Positions 1-5,597 of a DNA stretch of 5,832 nucleotides are shown here, piece by piece. The DNA lies in NCBI GenBank assembly GCA_945873875.1, contig CAMCER010000055.1:1-5832 (forward strand), in the 5' to 3' direction. Position 1 is the first letter of the stretch; each line of letters begins with the position of its first letter. Below the pieces are notes generated by a model. The model did not search any database and was not told the origin of the DNA. It worked only from the letters and a program-made list of their open reading frames with translations. Source of the stretch: an uncultured Clostridia bacterium. Its GTDB lineage: Bacteria; Bacillota_A; Clostridia; Peptostreptococcales; Anaerovoracaceae. The translations under genes were made by a program, and so were the position numbers.

Positions 1-69
1 ATACACTTTGGAGTTGATGTCAAGCAAAAACTCCACAACAAGTTGACACTATCGGTTTTCTGAAAAAGG

Positions 70-98
70 TTGACAGAATGCAGAAGATGCGCTAAAAT
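70..98 (+). promoter_or_regulatory. sigma-A promoter of the oxidoreductase operon
   Basis: A perfect -35 box TTGACA lies at 70-75. It is followed by a 17-nt spacer and a -10 box TAAAAT at 93-98 (one mismatch to TATAAT). Transcription would start near position 105, about 75 nt before Stem I of the T-box leader. A second GTTGACA at 42-48 has no matching -10 box. The promoter is not itself visibly regulated; control appears to come from the leader. Confidence 0.8.
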
Positions 99-178
99 AC
101 ATCATAGTCGCATGATATGCGGTGGAGGTTGCGCAGGAGTGCGGATGAAACTGCTTGGACGGCGGCGGAAAAATGAAT

Positions 179-420
179 AACTCAAAGACGATGACGAAGA
201 AAGTAGGCCTTGTCTTATCCCACAGAGAGCCGGGGATGGTGTGATCCCGGCGGAGGCGGATGAGGAACCGAAGATCCCTTCCGAGTTGCAGAGCTGAAGC
301 GAAGAAAGCGTGAGTAAGTTCTGACGGTTTTCCCCCGTTATCGGGAACGCGTATGTTAGTATGTTGTATCGGGTGGTTGCGAATGTGTAAGTTCGTCCTA
401 ATACAGGACGGATTTTTTTT
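179..420 (+). promoter_or_regulatory. T-box leader (tRNA-sensing riboswitch), best read as isoleucine-specific
   Basis: The landmarks of a canonical T-box occur in order. The Stem I base pairs AACTC (179-183) with GAGTT (283-287). The 5' side carries the GACGAAGAAAGTAG segment with the AGTA motif. The distal AGAGAG motif (224-229) leads into a GCCGGG/CCCGGC hairpin (229-234 with 246-251). A Stem IIA/B pseudoknot is clear: GACGG (323-327) pairs with CCGTT (335-339), and loop TTCCC (330-334) pairs with GGGAA (343-347). The T-box sequence CGGGTGGTTGCGAA is at 370-383, followed by a terminator. By spacing to the closing GAG (six nt, as in the trp leader in this window), the specifier is ATC at 274-276, isoleucine. 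The UGGU bulge (374-377) would pair with an A73 tRNA, which fits tRNA-Ile and not tRNA-Asp (the alternative GAT register at 273-275). The base after the specifier is C rather than the usual A. T-box identity is very likely; the amino acid is probable. Confidence 0.9.
389..420 (+). terminator. T-box-controlled intrinsic terminator
   Basis: An 11-bp stem, AAGTTCGTCCT (389-399) with AGGACGGATTT (405-415), closes a 5-nt loop and runs into eight T residues (413-420). The competing antiterminator would pair CGAA (380-383) with TTCG (392-395) and GGG (371-373) with TCC (396-398), leaving the UGG-containing bulge free to bind the tRNA acceptor end. The two folds share 392-398 and are mutually exclusive. 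Confidence 0.9.
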
Positions 421-494
421 ATAGAGCGGCAGGGCGAAAACAGGCGCCCGGCGCAGGAAATGCAAGCGGACCTGACACACGTAAGAGAACTGGA

Positions 495-522
495 AAGGAG
501 AGAACGGCCGGAAGGCCGGAAG
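495..522 (+). repeat. Tandem GGCCGGAA repeat forming a hairpin in the porG ribosome-binding region
   Basis: GGCCGGAA is repeated twice without a gap (506-513, 514-521). The repeat creates a 5-bp hairpin, CGGCC (505-509) with GGCCG (514-518), closed by a GGAA tetraloop of GNRA type. A strong AAGGAG lies just upstream at 495-500 but is 30 nt from the ATG at 531. The nearest purine-rich site at normal spacing is the weaker GGAAG at 518-522. The site that starts porG translation is therefore ambiguous. Confidence 0.6.
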
Positions 523-530
523 AAACAGTG

Positions 531-1112
531 ATGAAAAGAGATGGAGTAGAGATCCGCTGGCACGGAAGAGGAGGACAGGGCGCCAAGACAGCGTGCCTGC
601 TACTGGCGGACGTGGCATTCAATTCAGGAAAATATGTTCAGGGGTTCCCTGAATACGGTCCGGAAAGGATGGGCGCGCCTATCACCGCGTATAACAGGAT
701 CACGGAAGCGCACTGCAATGTGCATTCCAACATCTACACTCCTGATTATGTGGTAGTGGTAGATGAGACGCTGCTGGCTTCAGTGGACGTTACCAACGGA
801 CTGAAAGAAGACGGCGCCATAATCATAAATTCAAGCAAGGACCCGGAACAGCTCAGAGGCGAGCTCAACGGATATGAAGGAAAGGTCTGCACAGTGGACG
901 CCAGAAAGATATCAATGGAGACACTGGGCAAGAACTTCCCTAACACCCCCATGCTGGCAGCAGTGGTAAAGGTCAGCAAAGTCATCGAAGAGAACCAGTT
1001 CATAGATGACATGGAAGAATCCTTCAGACATAAGTTCTACCATAAGCCTCAGATCATCGACGGCAACATGGAGGCGCTGAAGATGGCCATGAATCAGGTA
1101 AAGTCCAGCTAA
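531..1112 (+). CDS. porG: 2-oxoacid:ferredoxin oxidoreductase, gamma subunit (POR/VOR type)
   Basis: This is the gamma subunit of a thiamine-diphosphate, iron-sulfur enzyme that interconverts a 2-oxoacid plus CoA with acyl-CoA, CO2 and reduced ferredoxin in the cytoplasm. The 193-residue product is of usual length and covers the whole gamma domain. The N-terminus has the glycine-rich GRGGQG (residues 12-17) preceded by EIRWH, then FPEYGPERMGAP (39-50), both hallmarks of this family. A GTG at 528, directly before the ATG, is a possible alternative start. I chose ATG 531 because GGAAG (518-522) lies 8 nt upstream. It is the first gene of the gamma-delta-alpha-beta operon and lies 110 nt downstream of the T-box terminator. 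The family assignment is firm. The substrate (pyruvate, 2-oxobutyrate or a branched-chain 2-oxoacid) cannot be decided from this subunit; the leader points to isoleucine metabolism. Confidence 0.95.
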   Translation: MKRDGVEIRWHGRGGQGAKTACLLLADVAFNSGKYVQGFPEYGPERMGAPITAYNRITEAHCNVHSNIYTPDYVVVVDETLLASVDVTNGLKEDGAIIINSSKDPEQLRGELNGYEGKVCTVDARKISMETLGKNFPNTPMLAAVVKVSKVIEENQFIDDMEESFRHKFYHKPQIIDGNMEALKMAMNQVKSS

Positions 1113-1184
1113 GGGAGCGGAGTGCAGAGCAGGAAAGACTAAAGACCGGCTGGAAGATCCGAAAAAGGTGAAGAGGAGATATAA

Positions 1185-1490
1185 ATGAAAACAAAAGCGA
1201 AAGATCTTAATGAAAAGTCCACGTGGCAGGAAGTCACCACGGGGGCGGAGATATATGAACCGGCAACATCGCTGCTGGTGAATACGGGAGAGTGGAGGAC
1301 CATGAAGCCTGTATTCCTGGAGGACAAATGCAAACAGTGCATGCTTTGCGTGCCGTTTTGTCCTGACAGCTCGATACCGGTGAAAGACGGAAAGAGACAG
1401 GATTTTGATTTCATGCACTGCAAAGGATGCGGCATCTGCGTGAAGGTGTGTCCTTTTGGAGCCATCGATTTCGTAGAGGAGGTGAAGTAA
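1185..1490 (+). CDS. porD: 2-oxoacid:ferredoxin oxidoreductase, delta subunit (2x[4Fe-4S] ferredoxin-like)
   Basis: This is the electron-transfer subunit, which carries electrons from the thiamine site and proximal cluster to external ferredoxin. The 101-residue product has two complete CxxCxxCxxxCP motifs: Cys49, 52, 55 and 59, and Cys79, 82, 85 and 89. Each would bind one [4Fe-4S] cluster. About 40 residues precede the clusters, including the GEWRTMKPV segment that is common in delta subunits of this family. The ATG at 1185 is preceded by AGAGGAG (1172-1178) with 6-nt spacing. There is a 72-nt gap after the gamma gene with no terminator, and the stop codon abuts the alpha start, so the genes are co-transcribed and probably translationally coupled. 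Confidence 0.96.
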   Translation: MKTKAKDLNEKSTWQEVTTGAEIYEPATSLLVNTGEWRTMKPVFLEDKCKQCMLCVPFCPDSSIPVKDGKRQDFDFMHCKGCGICVKVCPFGAIDFVEEVK

Positions 1491-2678
1491 ATGGCAATCA
1501 GAGACAGATTATCAGGAAACGAAGCTGTCGCTATAGCCATGCGGCAGATAGAGCCGGACGTGATGGGAGCATTCCCGATCACCCCGTCTACCGAGATACC
1601 CCAGTACTTCTCCAGCTTCATAGCAGACGGGCTTGCGGACACAGAGTTCATAGCAGTTGAATCAGAGCACAGCGCCATGTCCACATGCATGGGAGCCTCC
1701 GCGGCGGGAGCCAGAGCTGTCACAGCTACATCCTCCGCTGGACTTGCGTATATGTGGGAGCTGCTTTACGTAGTGGCGTCAGCCAGACTGCCGGTTACCA
1801 TGGCCGTAGTCAACAGAGCACTGACAGGTCCTATCAACATCAACAATGACCACTCAGACTCAATGGGAGCCAGAGACTCAGGATGGCTGCAGATATATGC
1901 GGAGACCAACCAGGAAGTATACGATAACTTCATCCAGGCCATCCCAATAGCAGAGACCTGCAGACTGCCTATCATGGTTTGTCAGGACGGGTTCATAACC
2001 AGCCACGGCGTATCTAATATAGAGCTTGTGGAAGACGAAAAGGTCAAGGGGTTTGTCGGGGAATACAGACCGGAAAACTACCTGCTGAAACACGAGAACC
2101 CGCTGGCGGTAGGTCCTTACGGGATATCACCTTACTACATGGAGTTCAAGAGGCAGCAGGCCCAGGCCATGAAGGACGCTATGCCGGTGATCATGGACGT
2201 GGCTGAGCGCTTTGAGAGGATGACCGGAAGGAAGTACGGCTTCTTCGAGGAGTATCACATGGATGATGCTGAAGTGGCCCTGGTCGCTATCGGATCCAGC
2301 GCAGGCACAGGAAAAGAAGCAGTAGACAGGCTGAGAGCCGAAGGGAAGAAAGTCGGACTCATCAAGCTGAGAGTCTTCAGACCGTTCCCGCGCATACCTC
2401 TTGCAGAGGCAATGTGCAAGGTGAAGGCAGTGGCCATCATGGACAAGGCGGAGAGCTTTTCCAACAGCGGCGGCCCGCTCTTCAATGAAGCCAGAAGCTC
2501 GCTCTACGACCTTAAGGACAAACCATACGCCATCAACTATATCTACGGTCTTGGCGGAAGAGACATAAGAGTAGAGGACTTCTACGATATTTACCAGGAT
2601 CTCTTCGTCATCGCTGAAAACGATGACCCGGGCGATGTCTACAGATACATCGGCGTAAGAGATTCCCGTTTCAGATAG
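1491..2678 (+). CDS. porA: 2-oxoacid:ferredoxin oxidoreductase, alpha subunit
   Basis: With the beta subunit this 395-residue chain forms the thiamine-diphosphate active site. The N-terminal pyrimidine-binding domain shows AFPITPSTEIP (27-37), the substrate-binding TPST region. AVESEHSA (55-62) contains the glutamate expected to activate the cofactor (E57 or E59, not resolved here). Conserved TSSAGLAYMWE (80-90) and a GARDSGW segment (126-132) follow. The C-terminal domain, from about residue 260, has KLRVFRPFP (292-300) and GLGGRD (353-358), typical of alpha chains. Length is normal and no break is seen. The ATG directly follows the delta stop codon and is served by a near-perfect AGGAGGTG (1477-1484) inside the delta gene, so coupling is likely. 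Database names could be pyruvate or 2-ketoisovalerate oxidoreductase. Sequence alone does not separate them. Confidence 0.96.
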   Translation: MAIRDRLSGNEAVAIAMRQIEPDVMGAFPITPSTEIPQYFSSFIADGLADTEFIAVESEHSAMSTCMGASAAGARAVTATSSAGLAYMWELLYVVASARLPVTMAVVNRALTGPININNDHSDSMGARDSGWLQIYAETNQEVYDNFIQAIPIAETCRLPIMVCQDGFITSHGVSNIELVEDEKVKGFVGEYRPENYLLKHENPLAVGPYGISPYYMEFKRQQAQAMKDAMPVIMDVAERFERMTGRKYGFFEEYHMDDAEVALVAIGSSAGTGKEAVDRLRAEGKKVGLIKLRVFRPFPRIPLAEAMCKVKAVAIMDKAESFSNSGGPLFNEARSSLYDLKDKPYAINYIYGLGGRDIRVEDFYDIYQDLFVIAENDDPGDVYRYIGVRDSRFR

Positions 2679-2699
2679 AAAGTACAGAGAGGTTTGAAA

Positions 2700-3629
2700 A
2701 TGGCTTACAGCTTAAAGAAAGAAGTAGAAAAAAAAGAGAGATTCGCAGGCGGTCATAAGCTTTGTGCCGGATGCGGAGCAGGAGTGACCGTCAGGGCTGT
2801 CCTGCGCGCGCTGAAACCGGAGGACAAAGCCGTTATAACCAACGCCACCAGCTGCCTGGAAGTTTCATCATACATGTATCCTTTCACAGCATACACAGAA
2901 AGCTTTATACACAGCGCTTTTGCCAACGCCGCTGCCACATGCTCCGGCGTGGAGACGGCTTACAGAGCGCTGAAGAAGAAGGGCAAAATACAGGACACCT
3001 TCAAGTTCATAACCTTCGGCGGCGACGGCGGTACATATGATATCGGCATCCAGTCTCTTTCCGGCGCAATGGAAAGAGGCCACGACATGGTATATGTATG
3101 CTACGACAATGAAGCTTACATGAACACGGGTATCCAGAGATCATCATCAACGCCCAGGTTCGCTGACGCGACCACGTCACCTGTGGGAAAGAACTCACCG
3201 GGAAAGATACAGAACAAGAAGAACCTGACTGAGATCATAGCGGCTCACAACATCCCGTACGCTGCCCAGACCACCTTCCTGGGAGATTTCAGAGACCTTC
3301 ACCAGAAGGCGGAAAAAGCTATCTACACTGAAGGGCCGTGTTTCCTGAATGTGCTCTCTCCGTGCCCCAGAGGCTGGAGATATGAGACCAGCGATCTGGC
3401 TGAAATCTGCAGGCTGGCAGTGGACACCTGCGTATGGCCTATGTATGAGATCGAAAACGGCGTATGGAGACTCACGTATCAGCCGAAGAAAAAACTGCCT
3501 GTCGAAGAGTTCCTGAAAAAGCAGGGAAGGTTCGCCCACATGTTCGCCAAAGGCAACGAGTGGATGATCCAGGAAGCTCAGGAATATGTCGATGAGCAGT
3601 ACGAAAAGATCCTTTCACGCTGTGAATAA
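2700..3629 (+). CDS. porB: 2-oxoacid:ferredoxin oxidoreductase, beta subunit (thiamine diphosphate-binding)
   Basis: This 309-residue subunit binds the diphosphate end of the cofactor and the proximal [4Fe-4S] cluster. The start HKLCAGCGAG gives CxxC cysteines 22 and 25. Cys52 in TSCLEV and Cys222 in SPCPRGW complete a plausible cluster ligand set. The thiamine motif is visible as GDGGTYDIG (108-116), with the matching Asn137 in YDNEAYMNTG about 27 residues later. Position 51 is Ser where many family members have Gly (TGCLEV). I chose ATG 2700 over an in-frame TTG at 2694 because AGAGAGG (2686-2692) lies 7 nt before the ATG but only 1 nt before the TTG. It follows alpha by 21 nt and closes the four-subunit operon. 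No terminator separates it from the small ORF downstream. Confidence 0.96.
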   Translation: MAYSLKKEVEKKERFAGGHKLCAGCGAGVTVRAVLRALKPEDKAVITNATSCLEVSSYMYPFTAYTESFIHSAFANAAATCSGVETAYRALKKKGKIQDTFKFITFGGDGGTYDIGIQSLSGAMERGHDMVYVCYDNEAYMNTGIQRSSSTPRFADATTSPVGKNSPGKIQNKKNLTEIIAAHNIPYAAQTTFLGDFRDLHQKAEKAIYTEGPCFLNVLSPCPRGWRYETSDLAEICRLAVDTCVWPMYEIENGVWRLTYQPKKKLPVEEFLKKQGRFAHMFAKGNEWMIQEAQEYVDEQYEKILSRCE

Positions 3630-3657
3630 GGACAAAGGCGCAGACCTGTGATATAAT
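3629..3657 (+). promoter_or_regulatory. Probable extended -10 promoter for the small ORF
   Basis: TGATATAAT at 3649-3657 is a perfect extended -10 element (TGnTATAAT). A weak -35, AGGACA (3629-3634, four of six matches), lies at 17-nt spacing across the end of porB. Transcription would start near 3664, giving a leader of only about 15 nt that begins at the ribosome binding site. The match is good, but such a site can occur by chance. Confidence 0.5.
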
Positions 3658-3678
3658 TTATCAAAAGGAGGGGATCTC

Positions 3679-3786
3679 ATGAAAAAATTTCTGAAGATAG
3701 CTATAATCGTAGGAGTTGCTCTTACCTGCCTGGCCATAGGTACAGGAGAAGAGAAGACTGAACCAGACGAATCTGCGGCTGACTGA
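3679..3786 (+). CDS. Small hypothetical protein, 35 residues, one membrane segment or signal peptide
   Basis: I do not recognise this protein. The ATG at 3679 has an excellent ribosome binding site, AAGGAGGGG (3665-3673), at 5-6 nt spacing. The product has a basic N-terminus (MKKFLK), a hydrophobic stretch at about residues 7-21 (IAIIVGVALTCLAIG), then an acidic, hydrophilic tail rich in Glu and Asp (GEEKTEPDESAAD). This reads as a single-pass membrane peptide or a very short secreted or lipid-anchored peptide. Cys17 is preceded by ALT, a poor lipobox. It sits 49 nt after porB and 26 nt before the terminator hairpin. It may be expressed from its own promoter, by read-through from the operon, or both. 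The strong translation signal and typical membrane-peptide profile argue for a real gene; its size and lack of a known relative argue for caution. Confidence 0.5.
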   Translation: MKKFLKIAIIVGVALTCLAIGTGEEKTEPDESAAD

Positions 3787-3805
3787 TCTGCCGTAAAATC
3801 ATAAG

Positions 3806-3860
3806 AAAAAAAAGACTGCTGCGCAGGACCTTAAGTCCCGTGCAGCAGTCTGTTGTTTTT
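3806..3860. terminator. Bidirectional intrinsic terminator between convergent units
   Basis: A perfect 10-bp stem joins AGACTGCTGC (3813-3822) to GCAGCAGTCT (3842-3851). Inside it is a smaller GGAC/GTCC helix (3826-3829, 3835-3838). On the plus strand the stem is followed by GTTGTTTTTT. On the minus strand it runs straight into eight T residues, the stronger signal. It can end the oxidoreductase/small-ORF transcript from the left and the trpB2 transcript from the right. The trpB2 stop codon is about 15 nt away. Confidence 0.93.
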
Positions 3861-3866
3861 TGAGGT

Positions 3867-5246
3867 CTATTTATTTCCGACCTTCGGGAGCTTGGCGAAG
3901 CTTTCCTGCAGTTCTTCATCTGTCGGGATGTAGTCTTCCATCTCGCCGTCGTTGAACTTCTGGTAAGCCACCATGTCGAAGTATCCTGTTCCTGTGAGAC
4001 CGAATACGATAGTCTTTTCTTCGCCTGTCTCCTTGCACTTCTTCGCTTCGTCGATAGCGACCTTGATAGCGTGGGAGCTTTCCGGTGCAGGCAGGATGCC
4101 TTCTACTCTTGCGAATTCCTGAGCTGCCGCGAATACTGAAGTCTGCTCAACTGCTCTTGCTTCGATGAGACCGTCATGATACAGCTGTGAAAGCACTGTG
4201 CTCATTCCGTGGTATCTCAGACCGCCTGCGTGGTTTGCTGACGGGATGAATTCGCTTCCCAGTGTGTACATCTTTGCCAGAGGACAAACGTGACCTGTAT
4301 CGCAGAAGTCGTAAGCGAATGTGCCACGTGTGAAGCTTGGGCATGATGCCGGCTCAACAGCGATGATCTGATAGTCGTTCTCGCCTCTGATCTTTTCGCC
4401 CACGAATGGTGATATCAGTCCGCCCAGGTTGGATCCGCCGCCTGCGCATCCGATGATCATATCCGGTTTGATATCGTATTTGTCCAGTGCCGCCTTGGTC
4501 TCAAGACCGATAACTGTCTGATGGAGCAGTACCTGAGAGAGCACGCTTCCCAGAACGTATTTGTATCCGTCTGTTGAAACAGCTTCTTCAACTGCTTCGG
4601 AGATAGCGCATCCCAGGCTTCCTGTGGTCCCCGGATGCTCTGCCAGGATTTTCTTTCCGATCTCTGTGGTCTCTGACGGTGACGGTGTCACGCGAGCGCC
4701 GTATGTGCGCATTACTTCGCGTCTGAATGGTTTCTGCTCGTATGAGACTTTTACCATATATACTTTGCAGTCCAGGTCGAAATATGAGCATGCCATGGAC
4801 AGTGCTGTGCCCCACTGGCCTGCGCCTGTCTCTGTTGTCACGCCTTTCAGGCCCTGCTGTTTGGCGTAGTATGCCTGAGCTATGGCAGAGTTGAGCTTGT
4901 GGCTGCCGCTGGTGTTGTTTCCTTCGAATTTGTAGTATATCTTCGCCGGTGTGTCCAGTTTTTCTTCAAGACAGTATGCTCTTACCAGCGGAGACGGACG
5001 GTACATCTTATAGAAGTTCAGGATCTCTTCAGGGATGTCTATGTACGGATCCGTATCGTTGAGTTCCTGCTTTACCAGTTCTGTGCAGAAAACCGGTTCC
5101 AGTTCTTCCTGTTTGAGAGGCTCACCTGTAGCCGGGCTGATAAGCAGCGCCGGCTTGTTTACCATGTCAGCTCTCACATTGTACCATTGCTTCGGAAGCT
5201 CGTTCTCTGATAAGTAGATTTTGTAAGGGATTTTTTCGTTTGCCAT
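3867..5246 (-). CDS. trpB: Tryptophan synthase beta chain, TrpB2 type (PLP-dependent)
   Basis: This enzyme condenses indole with serine to give tryptophan, using pyridoxal phosphate, in the cytoplasm. The 459-residue chain is longer than classical TrpB (about 400). It has the TrpB2-type features: RPSPLVRA (83-90), the cofactor lysine K117 in SGSHKLNSA, ETGAGQWG (139-146) with Trp where classical TrpB has His, the phosphate-binding GCAGGGSNLGG (266-276), HAGGLRYHGM (339-348) and EGILPAPESSHA (382-393). Start choice: the ORF extends to an ATG at 5264, but that codon overlaps the ribosome binding site AAAGGAG (5261-5255). The ATG at 5246 has ideal 8-nt spacing and begins MANEKIPY. No trpA or other trp gene is adjacent. 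This fits a stand-alone enzyme fed by free indole rather than channelled indole. Trp T-box control upstream supports a biosynthetic role. A different beta-replacement activity is possible but less likely. Confidence 0.95.
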   Translation of the reverse strand: MANEKIPYKIYLSENELPKQWYNVRADMVNKPALLISPATGEPLKQEELEPVFCTELVKQELNDTDPYIDIPEEILNFYKMYRPSPLVRAYCLEEKLDTPAKIYYKFEGNNTSGSHKLNSAIAQAYYAKQQGLKGVTTETGAGQWGTALSMACSYFDLDCKVYMVKVSYEQKPFRREVMRTYGARVTPSPSETTEIGKKILAEHPGTTGSLGCAISEAVEEAVSTDGYKYVLGSVLSQVLLHQTVIGLETKAALDKYDIKPDMIIGCAGGGSNLGGLISPFVGEKIRGENDYQIIAVEPASCPSFTRGTFAYDFCDTGHVCPLAKMYTLGSEFIPSANHAGGLRYHGMSTVLSQLYHDGLIEARAVEQTSVFAAAQEFARVEGILPAPESSHAIKVAIDEAKKCKETGEEKTIVFGLTGTGYFDMVAYQKFNDGEMEDYIPTDEELQESFAKLPKVGNK

Positions 5247-5300
5247 TTTCTTTTCTCCTTTCATTCGGCTGGTCCATCAGATCGACTTCAGGAAGAGGAC

Positions 5301-5340
5301 AAACAAAAAGGTCCTCATCCCGGCTTCGGGACAAAAACCT
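5301..5340 (-). terminator. T-box-controlled intrinsic terminator of the trpB2 leader
   Basis: On the minus strand AGGTTTTTGTCCCG (5340-5327) pairs along all 14 positions with CGGGATGAGGACCT (5322-5309), including several G-U wobbles, around an AAGC loop. TTTTGTTT follows. The antiterminator would pair GGG of the T-box (5360-5358) with CCC (5330-5328) and GC (5350-5349) with GT (5332-5331), so the two folds exclude each other. The wobble-rich outer half may make this terminator easy to disrupt. Confidence 0.92.
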
Positions 5341-5572
5341 GAGTTAATGCTATGCCACCCTACACTAAAAAAGTGCTGATCTTCAAGTACGCCTTTGATA
5401 CCTGCTCCTCTTTTTACGGGTGGAGCTCCCGTCAGGTGCTACTTGGTCCGCCAAAGGCTTTCCGTTCGTCCTGCCCTCATAAGTCCATTCGGTAAAGTCC
5501 TGACTGCTGAACTCTCAGCAACTTCAGCTCTCTGTAAAGCCGGTGTCGATACTTACTAGTCTTAATCATAGG
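5301..5572 (-). promoter_or_regulatory. T-box leader of trpB2, tryptophan-specific
   Basis: Read on the minus strand, Stem I contains the AGTA motif (near 5557), CAGAGAG (5534-5528), a GCTGAA/TTCAGC distal hairpin (5528-5523 with 5511-5506) and the specifier segment CCGAATGGACTTATGAGG. The specifier TGG lies at 5487-5485, six nt before GAG, and codes for Trp. A Stem IIA/B pseudoknot is visible: ACGGG (5432-5428) with CCCGT (5420-5416), and loop GCTCC (within 5427-5421) with GGAGC (5408-5404). Stem III is CACT/AGTG. It directly precedes the T-box AGGGTGGCATAGCA (5361-5348). The UGGC bulge (5357-5354) complements the G73 discriminator of bacterial tRNA-Trp, an independent agreement with the UGG specifier. 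Uncharged tRNA-Trp should prevent termination and switch trpB2 on. Confidence 0.95.
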
Positions 5573-5597
5573 TTTAAGTATTAACTTGACATTTCCC

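Noticed and set aside
1..63. Open reading frame from the window edge to TGA at 61-63, possibly the end of an upstream gene
   Set aside because: Only 20 codons are visible and they match nothing recognisable; other frames close earlier, but chance is enough to explain this.
273..275. Aspartate (GAT) reading of the left T-box specifier
   Set aside because: It shifts the spacing to the closing GAG by one base relative to the trp leader, and tRNA-Asp has G73, which would need UGGC rather than the UGGU seen.
49..618. Long minus-strand ORFs across the left leader (49-618, 102-563)
   Set aside because: They lie antisense to a clear promoter, T-box and terminator, have serine/proline/phenylalanine-rich low-complexity translations, and resemble no family.
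4561..5217. Plus-strand ORFs inside trpB2 (4561-4869, 4899-5210, 5035-5217)
   Set aside because: They are antisense shadows of a well-conserved coding sequence without recognisable translation.
5247..5264. Upstream start for TrpB2 at 5264
   Set aside because: That ATG overlaps the AAAGGAG used by the ATG at 5246, so it would lack a ribosome binding site.
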